From Datnioides undecimradiatus (Eukaryota; Chordata; Actinopteri; Lobotiformes; Datnioididae): 64,000 nucleotides of DNA. The position numbers and the translations under genes were made by a program. Position 1 is the stretch's first letter; every line of letters begins with the position of its first letter. The DNA is taken from the NCBI GenBank assembly GCA_008933995.1, contig WARS01000054.1, positions 4,349,642 through 4,413,641 of the forward strand, written 5' to 3'. The notes under the pieces are model-generated. The model saw only the letters and a program-made list of their open reading frames with translations, was not told the origin of the DNA and searched no databases. Shown piece after piece: positions 25,151-36,193 of the stretch.

Positions 25151-26337
25151 GCCCCCCTACTGTCAATAGATTGAGGGCCTGAGCAGCAGATTCTGCTCTA
25201 CACAGTTACGACTTGCCTTTATGAATTTGCCTTCAACCCACAGTTACAGCCTGATGGGATTTTATCATTCCAGAAATAGAACTCGCCATAAATTAAGAAA
25301 GATTTACTTTAAAACATTTATATCACAAGTGCATTAATGTATAAATACCCAGCAAAACAGAGTTATGGGTGAAATCAGTCCAAATGTTTAATATTCTGCC
25401 TCGGTACACAGGGAGGCATATTATGTAACATACGTAGGATAATTAACTGAATGTTAATCACCAAAGGAATGCATGTTTGAATGATGCTGAATAATAATTA
25501 CCTCCCTTCGTGCCAGAGGAAGGCACACGGGATTTCCCTCTGATGTCTATGTCTGCGGGGGGGGGGGTGTTACATTTCTTGATGCAGTCTAGACAAGGTC
25601 TGAATACTTATCAGCTGTGTGTTGGTGTGAGTGGTATCCCAGTGAGAAGCGCACACTCCTTTTCATATTCTACACTTTGTCTGACCAGAGGTATGGATGC
25701 TATAGATGCTATGGATGTCATCAACATGTTGAGCAAGCCCGGGTTTCCTCATCTACTCTTGAGCATTTACACGAAACAGGAGCAGTGTCAGCTGTCCAAT
25801 CACACGTCTAGACCTACACATTGCTGACAGGAGGAACAAACCTTAATCTGAAACAACTGAGGAACTTAAAGATATGATCCAATACTCATGCTGCAGCCGA
25901 AGTTAGGATTGCAAAAACCCTGAATGTGTGTGTACATTGCTAGTCTGCCCCGTCATTATGGCTGATATTCCAGTTGTTTATTCCATGAAGTTCTTGTGTT
26001 CCTTGTCTATATTTTGTGTCTGTTTGACAATTTTCACCTTGTTTCAGTTGCAATTCCTGGTGTTGTCAAACACACTTGGGGGCATATAAGAAATAAATAT
26101 AAAAACATAGCAGTAGGTAGAGATAAGTTTCATGAACAGGTCTAGACCAGTATATACGTCACACCCAAGAGTCACCACCATAAGCAAACATGAGGGGAAC
26201 TTCCTTTTAAACAGACACGCTGATCAGAAGCCGGTATGGCACCTACCTGATCTCACTATGATTTTAAACTCTCTTTTGGATTTTACAGGGAGCCCGTGGA
26301 AGGACACAGCAGCTATAAATAGACATCTGCTGCAGCA

Positions 26338-26373
<36 letters not shown>

Positions 26374-27089
26374 AGAGAGAAATAGACTTTATTTCAGACA
26401 GCTCCCTACTTTGCACATCAAGCATTTCATCAGGAGCAGACACTGAGTAGCAGTTGTAGTGATCTAAGCAGGGTCAGCTAAAGTTCCGAACAGGGAATGG
26501 CAGGATTTGTATCAGTGGGTTAGGTTGCATGGATCAGACCATAAAGGGCAAGAGACTGAGCAGCTGATGCTCGAGCGCCAAACGTGTTAAATCCACGCGC
26601 CATTTTGTCACAAGTTCCACCCACAAGTACGTGGTTTTGTATTTTGGGCATTTTCCTTCAAAGGCAAAACATAAAGTGTCTTCTTTTTGCTCTGCCCCTG
26701 TTGGTTGGAATTCAGTTTTTTTTGTACTCTTGCCTGTTTCGTGGCACTGATTTCGCGCACCCCATTTCTTTGCTTGTTTGGGCCTAAGTGCCTGCATGCT
26801 GACCCTGTGGTAAAGACTGTTCTTTGTCTAGATCCTCTGGAATTTGAGTTGTGCCTTTTGTCTCCTGTTGTTCTCCCTTCATTACTCAACTTTGTGATTT
26901 GCAGACGTGGTTAAAAATCATTCAAATGAGCTGTGGATGAGAGAAGTGTCTAAATGTCTTCAGTATTGCTCCTGCAGCATGGAGGTAGCAGCAGCTGCAG
27001 CAGAAACGCAATCTTGCTCCCATTATCCACACCCTGCTTCTCCCACCCGGCTTGAGCAGACGACTGCTCCTCTGTCGATATCTGTCTGT
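25151..27089. other. No gene seen; (CA)n at 26340-26369
   Basis: This stretch contains a G-run (25557-25567), a plus-strand (AC)15 at 26340-26369, and otherwise unassigned sequence. The 26.6-26.9 kb part might belong to the retroviral relic that follows, but no LTR pair could be seen. Confidence 0.4.
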
Positions 27090-27650
27090 CAGATGGGATG
27101 TACTTGAGATATCACACTGTTCTGCCTGACACGCCAGATCTCACTGTTAAAAGATGCACCGTTTTGAATCCAGCTGCTCTTCTCCAAATGGCAGAGGCTG
27201 GAGAAGCATGTGATAGTGTCACAGCAATAACAGAGATTTCCCCCCCTGCAGTACACTCAGGAATCTCTGACTAATGCAGACCTGGAATTATTTATGGATG
27301 GTTCAGCATCACATGATCCAGTAACGGGCAAGGCGCGAGCAGGAGCTGCAGCAGTTATACAGCACAGCATTCTAAAAGCAGAGCACCTTCCCTCCAACTT
27401 CTCTACTTGAGCATCAGAGCAGGGAGCTGTCCCAGGAGCAGGCAAACCTGCAGCAGACAGTCGTCATGCCTCTCCCACCAAGAGGCAAGCTAATTGCACT
27501 GCACTCACTTGTTGCCGACTTAATGGAAGATACCATTCTACCCAAGCAGGTAGTAATATTTAAATGTTATAGTCATACTGACTATCGGGATTCAGTTTCA
27601 CAAGGAAAAGCCAAAACTGGCAGCTGCAAAGGGAGCAGCTCAATGGCAAC
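27090..27650 (+). mobile_element. Decayed endogenous retrovirus pol fragment (RNase H region)
   Basis: In changing plus-strand frames the segment shows an RNase H beginning: an acidic stretch leading to F-M-DGSA near 27288-27310, with the catalytic Asp of that block retained. About 270 bases on comes a K-C-x-x-HT block near 27560-27590, a pattern of the RNase H C-terminal end before the integrase region. At least one stop and frame changes separate the blocks. No gag, env, primer-binding site or LTRs were recognised, so this is an old solitary pol remnant that cannot encode a protein. Confidence 0.6.
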
Positions 27651-30600
27651 GACATGACGCCAAACTCCGCCTGTACGAACAGCAATGTCCTGTCGTCAAG
27701 TACTTCTCTAAATGCCTCAGGAATAAACTGGGGAAGAACAGCTGAATGAGCCTGTTTGTGGCAATGACGATGCTTATTCCAGGAATTACTCTTCTTAAGT
27801 CTCTTGTTTGAAATGCCATGGATAGCGATCCCGTTATTACTGGAAAGCTTTGTATCCGTAAGGGCAAATGGTCTGCCAATATCCACAAATATGAAAATGA
27901 AATGAAAGTACACACTGAAACGCTACAAGCACCGATGAATGAAACAGCCATCCAAACTATGAATGCACACAGTGTTTGTATTATATTTTATGATGAGTGA
28001 AATGATATAAACAGCAAGAAAATCTCTGTGGGTCTTCAAGCAAAGATACATGCCAGGGTCCTTTTGGTAGTTGACAAGCCCCCTTATTGGATATTAGGTA
28101 TCCTGACTGGACACGCAGCTAATTGGACTGACTTTAACATCAGTGGAGTTTTGGCAGAGAACAGATTTAACAATTGAATTAAACTCAGAAAGGGTAGGAG
28201 ACTGTATTTGTCGATTTTACATTCTGTCCTGTTCTATTCTAATTTCTAGTATTCTAAAGTCACCATATTGTGAGCTATTGAGAAATGCTACCAGAGAGAA
28301 AACCCTGCTCTGCCTCTAATTATTGTGTCTTTATTAGTTTTAGCATGGTGTGGACACATAAACGTGCCTACAGCTGATCCATCTGCCATCATCAGAAATG
28401 GACGTTGCATCACATGATGCTCCAACCTCTCATTGGCTTAATCAAGATGCAGTCAAGTCAGACAGTCTCCTGCAGTCTTCAAAGAATCTATGCTGCAGGA
28501 AGTCACACATGTATTCACTGTACATCCTGTCAGATCATCTCTAGCATGGATGTATATTGAGATGCATCATGTTCTTTATAATACATCCTTGATCTGCAGC
28601 CCAAATAGTTTCAATTCTCAACATAAGCAGCATCATTTGATTATGAATCCCATCTATGTAAGTGTATCTGTGTGTGTGTGTGTTTTAATGAGAGGCAGGA
28701 AAGCCAGGGGAATTCAGCCAGAGGAACGAGGGTCATACTTATTTTAATCAAAATCCTTTCTCAGTAATTAGTATTTGTTTTAGTCTACTCAGACTGTGGA
28801 ATGGGCAGGCACTGTGATTTGGCAGCGCAGTCCAATCTAATCCAATCTAATTTGTTGTGTTGTGCCAGACCAGGCAGATCAATCTCAGAAATGCTAACCT
28901 TTTGGATTTGCACTAGGTCGAAATTTGCAGAGTCATCCATCCGAAATCTTGTCAAAATCAGAATTCTTTGCTTTTTAGCTCATCTTTAATAAAAAAGTAC
29001 ACTTGCACACACCTCAGTCCCTCTGTAGAGGATAAAATCAATGTCCTGGGAACAGTTTTGCTCTGAATCGGAGCATGGGCCCATATCTTTTGGAACAATT
29101 TAAACTGCTGCACTTTTAATGAAACCTTTCAAGCCATTACATAACATTATATGAATGCAATGTATGCAAATGCCATATTCAGTTTATTGCACCAAATATA
29201 GAGGTGGTTCTTCAGACACTGAGTCTTATCAATCTAGTGATGAGAGATCTGCAGTTCAGGAAAACATTAAGCCATAAAGGGAACACGTAGTTTGGACATT
29301 CTATAACGTACTATGTAATTATCATAGCATATCATAATCAAAATTGTGCATGTAATTATTCGCTGCTATTGCACTGGAACAATCTGTTGTAGCTGCTTCA
29401 TGACACTCTTACCACAATATTGTGTGTGATAACACAAAACACCAGTGTCTGCATGACTGATTAATCTGTAGATACTCTGATTCCGTGAGAGAAAACTGGC
29501 CTTGTGGGTCCAAGGATCAAGGTGTGAGTGTTGCTTCAGCTTGCTTTGCACTGCCGGCTGCAGTCAGTGCAAACAGGCTCATATTTCTCTGCTCAAATGT
29601 TTTAAATATGATGGCATGGCATGATGATACATCTAAACGACCTGTGGCTCATTTGGGACAGGAATGATTTCAAGTGCTTGACACCAAAAGAAAACATGTG
29701 CCAGTAACTTTGTGGGACTATTGTTGACCCACTTTGTAGATAACTTAATGATACTGAAGTCTGGCTTTTTAATTGTGAAGTACGTCGTCTGCCTCTCAGG
29801 CTGACTGCAGTGTTGATTGGCTGAGCGATTACAACAGATGTAATCCTTTGCCATCACTGCCAAAAGTGTGCCACTGGGATTAAGGATCTTCCTTATTCTT
29901 GGAACGTGTGCGTTTTAGTAGACATCTATTGCTTTTCTTCTCCTGATCTACTGACCACGGATCAAACCAAACCCACCTACAGAACCAAACCAAATGGTGC
30001 TCTAATGGGTGGAGAGGAGAGGATTAAGGCCAGATGGTTCAAACCATGTGTATGAGTCTGAAGGGGTGATCTGTGAACCTTTATCTTCCTCTGTCTACCA
30101 TGTTGCATGGATCATATTTATTGTGCTGTAATATTAATAAAGACATGAGTTTCAGATTTTGCAATAAAAATGTAGTGTTGTCAGGAAATGTATTTAAGTA
30201 TATATTTATGTATTAAAAGTAAAAGTATAGTTATTATTGCTTATGCATTAATTAGTTGGTTGATGTGGGGCTTATTTTATACTATTTTGCAATGCAATTA
30301 ATGGTTATTTCATTATGGATAGTTTTTTATAATCATGATATTATTGGTTGTTGAATTATTAAATTATTAAGAGGAAAGACAGCAAACCCTCATATTTATG
30401 AAGCTCGAACCATGAAACCTATTTTTGTGTGCAAAATGACAAGCAGCTTCAAAGAAAAGGATCAAGTTCCCACTCGCATGGGCAAATATCAAATCAGATA
30501 TAATATAACATAATTATCAATATAATTATATATAATAACAGACCTTGGCTGCTATTCCTAAATACAGCACGGTTCTTAAACAAGGCAGTAGCAGCTGTCA

Positions 30601-30720
30601 GATAGCACTGCTGTGAGGAAGCATACAGAGTCCTGTCATGCAAACACAGCTGAGACGCAGTCACAGGTTACACATTATGTAATCACTTGCACCCTTGCAT
30701 CTGTGAACCTGGCCGCGCCC
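27651..30720. other. No gene seen
   Basis: AT-rich sequence with short chance ORFs on both strands, a short GT run near 28669-28682, and nothing I can assign. The first 200-300 bases may be further retroviral relic. Confidence 0.4.
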
Positions 30721-30776
30721 AGTGTCACTATGGAGCTCGCATTTCTGCAGAGAGCAAACGTCAAACTATGTTGCAG

Positions 30777-31077
30777 GTTATTGCCTGGTAGGACCCAGAG
30801 ACCAAAGAGCTGTGGATAGGCCCACAGACAAAGAGGGGCCCCGACCCAAGTCAGTGTACAAACAGACGACCTCGAAGGGCAACAGCAGAAATTCAGTCAG
30901 GTATGTATGTTTTTTGTTCATTACTCAAATAGTCTGAACACATTCTGATGGCACCTTGTTCAGTGTTTGTGTCTTCCTGGACTGTAACATATTTAATATG
31001 AAAGTAAAAATGCTTTACTGTCAAACAGGCCAACAAAGCTGAAACCATTTTCTCCAGTGGAACAGATATTTAAGAAA
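30777..31077 (+). CDS. Two exons of an unrecognised gene (partial)
   Basis: The first exon ends at 30900 (..AGTCAG then donor GTATGTAT); its start is uncertain, with AG acceptors at 30775, 30790 and 30749. Its frame reads PRDQRAVDRPTDKEGPRPK and onwards, basic and polar. The second exon is 31029-31077, with acceptor AAACAG and donor GTGAGTC, and reads PTKLKPFSPVEQIFKK after a split Arg codon. Phase matches across the intron, and the second exon ends in phase 0, as the exon at 33522 needs. I do not recognise the protein. No in-frame ATG was found, so more 5' exons are implied. It could instead be a chance run of splice-like signals. Confidence 0.4.
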
Positions 31078-32651
31078 GTGAGTCATGGTGTCTGTGTCTG
31101 CAGCAGTTTGCATCCCTTCCCACCCTAAAAAAATGAATTTTGCTAATTAATTTCCAAAAAAGGTTGAAGAATTATACAATGATGCTCTTTGGTGGAGATT
31201 TTCCATCAGGTATATGGAATGAATGTGAATTTTGTGTAATTCAGTTTTTTCTTAAACAAGACTCAGATCTGGATGGTTTGGAAGTTAAGGAGAAACCAGT
31301 TTGATATATATAAAAAAGAATAAACACTACAGTCTTGAGTAAAAATTCTCTATTAACATATTAAAGTCGGTGGATGTCGATCAGCTTCGTTCATTTCAGA
31401 GACGATCACATCACACGTTGTTAGTGGAAAGGAACCGAGGATGCTGAGGTTGTTGAGGTAGCAGAAAGTGACCCGGATTCTGAATATGATCAACTGTTAC
31501 AGACATATGCAAGCAAATTTCATATCACATACATTTATATTACACATTTTATATTATGATTCAAACAAAATAACAAAATACAAAACAAAATAACTCCACT
31601 GCATTTCCAAAACTTTACCTTTGAGGCAGTGGAGTGGGTTTCCTTAAAACAGTTTTTCACTTGCTCCTCATGAAAAAGAACAGAAGGACAAACCTTTAAC
31701 CCTCGCAGTCCATTTAACAGCCAATAGGCCAATAGTTACATAGTAATGTGAAGCAGTTGCTTATATGAATGTGACATTATTAATATAAATATTAAAACAA
31801 GTAGAATTACTTGCTGCAACATTGTAAATTATTATAAAGTACTGGGTAGTTACAGAATATAATAACAGTTTGTTGATTTTGTTGTTTAATTGATTAACTA
31901 TATAGGAATTAATTGTCATAGTAACTGGAGAGCCAGAGATGTTATAAGAGAGGAAACCAGCCACCTAAAGCATTTTGAATAGAAAAGCCCCTCATGGAGG
32001 TTTTAGCCTGTCCCCTCTCTGCAAAAGCCATTCATTAATCAAAAGGCAGGTTTTTTTCTTATAATAGTCAATAGTGTGCCCATGTCAAAAGCTACAATTA
32101 AGGTTAGATTTAACAAAGATCTGTTCAAAATTGGATAAATTGAGGAGCTGTTCGTGAGGAGAAACCAGGCACTCTCTTTTTTTGCTTCTCTCCATCATTA
32201 ATTAATGATGGTTAATGTAGAACGATGGCGTCGCTGAAAAAAAGATAGAAAAGGAGAGTGAAGTGTCGAGAGATGAAGATAAACGCACATCCGATACATG
32301 CCTGAGAGAGGCTCAACATCAGACAGTGTCCGTGGAGCAATGCAGGACTTTTCCATCATTGTAGAGAAAGAATCTTTGCTCTTTAAGTCTAAACATCTGT
32401 CACTCTGCGGCTCCACCTCCTTATCTATTCACCCATCCTTCCCTCCCTGCCTCCTTCCATCCACCCATCCATCCATCCCCCTCCCACTGGCTGCCCATAT
32501 GTCTCTTTCAATCCCCCTCCACGCTCACGACCAGCCCCACCCTCACACGCCACCCCCATCCTCACTGCGACCCCTGCTTTCCCCACCAGTCAGCCAAATG
32601 GCACGTTCTCACACATAGCGCAGCTCAGAGGTGGACTGTACCATCGTGCAT

Positions 32652-32742
32652 GGGGTGGGTGGGTGGGTGGCAGCAGGGTGAGAGTGCTGCAGAGAGCGAG
32701 GGAGAGGCGTAGGGAGAGGCTGGCATCTTTTCCTTTTATAAT
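32652..32742 (+). promoter_or_regulatory. Candidate promoter: G-quadruplex motif and TATA-like box
   Basis: GGGGTGGGTGGGTGGG at 32652-32667 is a textbook G-quadruplex pattern. TATAAT lies at 32737-32742, about 150 bases before the ATG at 32890. A pyrimidine-rich CCATCC/CCCTCC tract precedes it (32430-32600). This fits a promoter for the short-first-exon transcript, but only by motif and position. Confidence 0.35.
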
Positions 32743-32889
32743 CCCTCAGTCCTGTCTCTGTGTTGTTGCTACGTATATGCACAGAGCAACTTCAAACTAG
32801 AGTTTAAAGGCTGTGAATTAATTTTGGGATAGATTGTCGTGAAGTTGGGACGCCATCAGAGTATAATCGAGGATGTAAACTTCAGTCTG

Positions 32890-33722
32890 ATGCTTTTTTT
32901 GGTAAGAGAAGTGTCACTTCACTACAGTTTGTTGTATTTGCTATGGTTTGGATTGCAAACGTTGTACTGTATGTTTAATGTATATTTCCTAAAATTACCT
33001 TGGGATTTTCTTTAATTTTAACAATATGGAGTTTAGTTTTTCTTTTGTTCTATGGCTTTAATAAGAAAAACATAGAATACAGTTTTACCATGTGTAATGT
33101 AGGTCATGTTAGTGCTGTTTTAAAGTTCCAGACTCATGTTTACAGCAGCATCTCATCCATCCATCCACTGTATCTCATTCCTCCATAGACTGTACTAACT
33201 GCAGGGAAAAAGACACATAGGTTGTCAAACACTGGGAGACAGGGAGCTGAAAGTTCCAAACAAAGTTAATGTGAGTGCAGTGATATCAAGCAGGAAGCAT
33301 GAGAGATGCCTTTTAGCAGGGATCCATATACACACAAAAGAGGACACACACACACACATCTCACATTACATCCTGCACGCTCAGTTTGAATGCAGGAGAC
33401 TTTGGGGAATGGGTGAAGAAGCTTCAGCCAGAAGGTTTAGGTTGGGGATAAAACTGCTGTTTATGTCAGTGAAGTCTGGTTAGTTTGAACAGAGTGACGA
33501 TGTCTGTGTCTGATTGGACAGAAAAGCATCATAGTCTTCAACAAAAAGGCAGTCACGTCTCTGTGGATGACGCTGGCGAAATACAAGCACTTTAAGTGGA
33601 CGGACTTTGACGCGCCTGACTGCCCCACGGGTCACTGCGCCAATATCAAGAAAGACAGGAGTGAAGAAATCTCGACCATGTTGGCAGCAGCAGTTGATGA
33701 ATATGCCAAGTCTGCGGTTTGA
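32890..33722 (+). CDS. Unrecognised small gene: short first exon plus 67-codon last exon
   Basis: The last exon, 33522-33722, follows acceptor GATTGGACAG and runs 66 sense codons to TGA. Nearly all codons end in G or C early on, unlike the AT-rich flanks, which supports real coding. Its frame begins KSIIVFNKKAVTSLWMTL and ends AAAVDEYAKSAV, with two Cys in DCPTGHC. A short exon 32890-32901 (ATG CTT TTT TTG, donor GTAAGAG) joins in phase 0 and would give a 70-residue protein. The exons at 30.7-31.1 kb join in the same phase, so two promoters are possible. No domain, signal peptide or membrane segment is clear. The opposite strand is also open across the last exon. Confidence 0.5.
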
Positions 33723-34156
33723 TACTGTGTTTATGCACACAGCATGAGTCACAGCAGTGATTGATGATTGATTGCTTTATTTGATTTGCTTTGCAAGAGA
33801 GTTTGGAATTAGTTTACGTTTGTAATAATTGTGTGTGCAGAGTTATTGTTAACTTGGTGTCCATGAATGAGTGACAGCAGTGAAACAACAGGTCTTCCTT
33901 AATATCATTCTCATAAATGACCATCAGGTCCCCACATGTAGCCAAATTGTCTCCTAAATGGTCCAGATAGTGACAGGCTACCAAATAACATCACAGGCTA
34001 TGGTGAGATCTTGCTAGTGTTCAGTTGTCATAGATATTGTTAGTTGTTCTGTATTTCATGCTGCAGTGGCGACTCTGGAAGTACAGATGGAAATAAAGTC
34101 TAGACACCCTAAAACTGCAACATTCTCAAACATAAAGACAGAAATAAGACAATGTA

Positions 34157-35368
34157 CACTACTCACAATAAGTTAGGGATTTTGTTATTTACATGAGTGC
34201 TTTTCCTATTTGGTCTAAATTTTAATGAAATAAGTAAAAGTTCCCTTTGATATTACTAATAATGAATGAGAAGAAACACCATTTTCATTAGTTTAATATT
34301 TATTACCCCAAAAATTTAGACAATAACAAGGATAGCCCCAAATAACAAAAATTGACAATGTCAGTAGCGGGTGTTTCCACCATTTGCCGCAATGACAACT
34401 TGACAGCGACGTCTCATGCTCCTCACTAGCCCCACGATGTTGTTGAGGCAATACATTCCACTCTTCCACAAGTGCTACACGCAGTTCTGCCAGCTCACGT
34501 GGGGGTGGGATACGATCATCCAGTCTCTGCTTCAGCTGGTCCCAGACGTGCTCTATGGGGTTCAGATCAGGGGACATTGCTGGCCATACCATATGAGGCA
34601 CTCTGACTTCCTGAAGTCGAGCTGTGACAATTCTGGCACGATGTGGTGGAGCATTATCATCCATGAACAGAAAGTTGGGGGTGTGCTGGTGGAATTGGGG
34701 GATGATGATGGGTTCTGTGATGTCTCTGAGGTAAGAACGTGCAGTGACTGAGCCATCTACAATAACCAAATCTGTTTTGCGCTGACTGGTGATGCCTGCC
34801 CAGACTGTTGCACCTCCTCCACCAAAGCGAACCCTGGGGTCCATGTTGACCTCGGCGTATCGCTCACCTCGCCTTCTCCAGCAACGCTGACGACCATCAT
34901 TTCTGTGCAAGGTGACCCGACACTCATCAGCGAACAGGACGGTAGACCACTGCTGCATTGTCCAGGTCACATGGTCTTGTGCCCACTGCAAACGTTCACG
35001 GCGGTGTCTTGGTGTCAGTGGAGTCACCTGCGACGGTCGTCTGGCATTCAAGCCAAAGCGGTGGAGTCGGTTGCGAATGGTTTGTCTGGAAACCCTAGTA
35101 CCCCTCACATCTCGTAAATGGGCCTGCAGCTGTGTGGCAGTTGCATAATGATGTCTGAGTGCATAGGTCCTTAGGTACTGGTCATCGTTGCGGTCTGTCA
35201 CTCGTGGGGCTCCACTCCTGGGTCTGTCACGAACTCTGCCAGTAGTTCTGTGTCTATCACCCCAATACAATTGCCTCCCTATCCCAAAAATCTCTGAAGT
35301 GAAACAAACACCGTATGTATGACATCCACTGAGTCTCTCACAATATCCCTAACTTATTGTGAGTAGTG
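34157..35368 (-). mobile_element. Complete Tc1-like (DD34E) element, copy 1
   Basis: Inverted ends starting CACTACTCACAATAAGTTAG on both sides, flanked by TA at 34155-34156 and 35369-35370; length 1212 bp. The second copy at 55754-56967 is 1214 bp and differs by one 2-bp indel and about 2-3% substitutions by eye. The insertion is intergenic. Confidence 0.93.
34293..35270 (-). pseudogene. Tc1-like transposase, frameshifted near its C-terminus
   Basis: The frame shows the [15 protein letters not shown] linker, first catalytic Asp in FADEC, second in FMDDNAPPH and Glu in [14 protein letters not shown]; 34 residues lie between the second Asp and the Glu. Relative to copy 2, two bases are missing near 34442 (GTTGTTGAGG against GTTGTTCTGAGG), which shifts the last 30 or so codons. 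The N-terminal helix-turn-helix expected for a roughly 340-residue Tc1 transposase is not encoded between the 5' inverted repeat and the linker. Confidence 0.88.
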
Positions 35369-35461
35369 TAAATGTCAGACTTGTTCCATTTCCACTGTGG
35401 TTTTATAACTAACAAAAAGGAGAAATATAAAACTCAATTTTTAGTGAAATTTGAGTTTACA

Positions 35462-36193
35462 AACTAATATTATGGTAAAGCGGTTCTTGCAGCCTCAGGC
35501 ATGATGCTACCACCATCTTGCTTCACAATGAGTCTGTCGTTTCCTGGATGATAAGCTGTATTGGCTTTTCCCAAGCATATCTTTTTAGAACTAAGGCTGA
35601 AAAGTTAAACCTTTTCGTCTCATCACACCATGACACACTTTCCCACATGGTTTTGGGTAACTGGCTGCATGTTTTGGTGTTTTTCAGATGGGCTTGGGTA
35701 TTTTTTGAACCCTCTATGGCCCTGAGATGTGCAAAACCCAAAGGATCGTTGTCTTATACAAGGATTGACCAGAACCTGCCAGAGCTGCCCATAGTTCCTT
35801 CAGTGTTGCTGTTGATGGTTTTGAAGGTTCCTCATGGTCCATCCAAACCTCCACTATTCTTCAATACTCCTCTGACAGGCGGTACTCTTCAACAATTAGA
35901 CCTCATGGTTTCTTTTGTAACCCTTTGTGGTCCATGGGTTTTCCAGTAGGATGTTACCAGAACCATTCAAGCAAATTCTACTGCAGGAGCTGACTTTAGT
36001 CTGGTTTAAATCAGAATCTCTGTCACTGATGGCAGCCGGATGGCATTCATCTACAGGAATAGTTTAAACATATTCCCAAACAGTGTGCAGACTGACACAA
36101 TCAGGCTGTTGCAGCTTTGAGTTTATTTTACACGTCCTATCATTTTCCCTTCGGTTTCATAAGAGCGCAGCAGCTCTTTATATCCACTGTATC
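35462..36193 (-). mobile_element. Decayed Tc1-like transposon relic
   Basis: Plus-strand phrases such as GCATGATGCTACCACCATC, TCATCACACCATGACACAC and TTGTGGTCCATGGGTTTTCC match the non-coding strand of a widespread fish Tc1-like family. The right end TTTATATCCACTGTA (36179-36193) looks like its terminal repeat. The 143-codon plus-strand ORF inside is on the wrong strand and not a gene. It starts about 90 bases from the intact element copy 1. Confidence 0.6.

Noticed and set aside
27560..27951. Minus-strand ORFs of 117 and 103 codons
   Set aside because: They overlap the retroviral RNase H relic, which reads on the plus strand.
30730..30819. ATG-started frame MELAFLQRANVKLCC
   Set aside because: It stops after 30 codons and is out of frame with the better supported exon ending at 30900.
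33480..33752. Minus-strand ORF of 90 codons opposite the unrecognised terminal exon
   Set aside because: The plus-strand frame has the G/C third-position pattern and a splice acceptor; the minus-strand frame has neither. Not fully excluded.
35518..35949. Plus-strand ORF of 143 codons
   Set aside because: It is the non-coding strand of a decayed Tc1-like relic.
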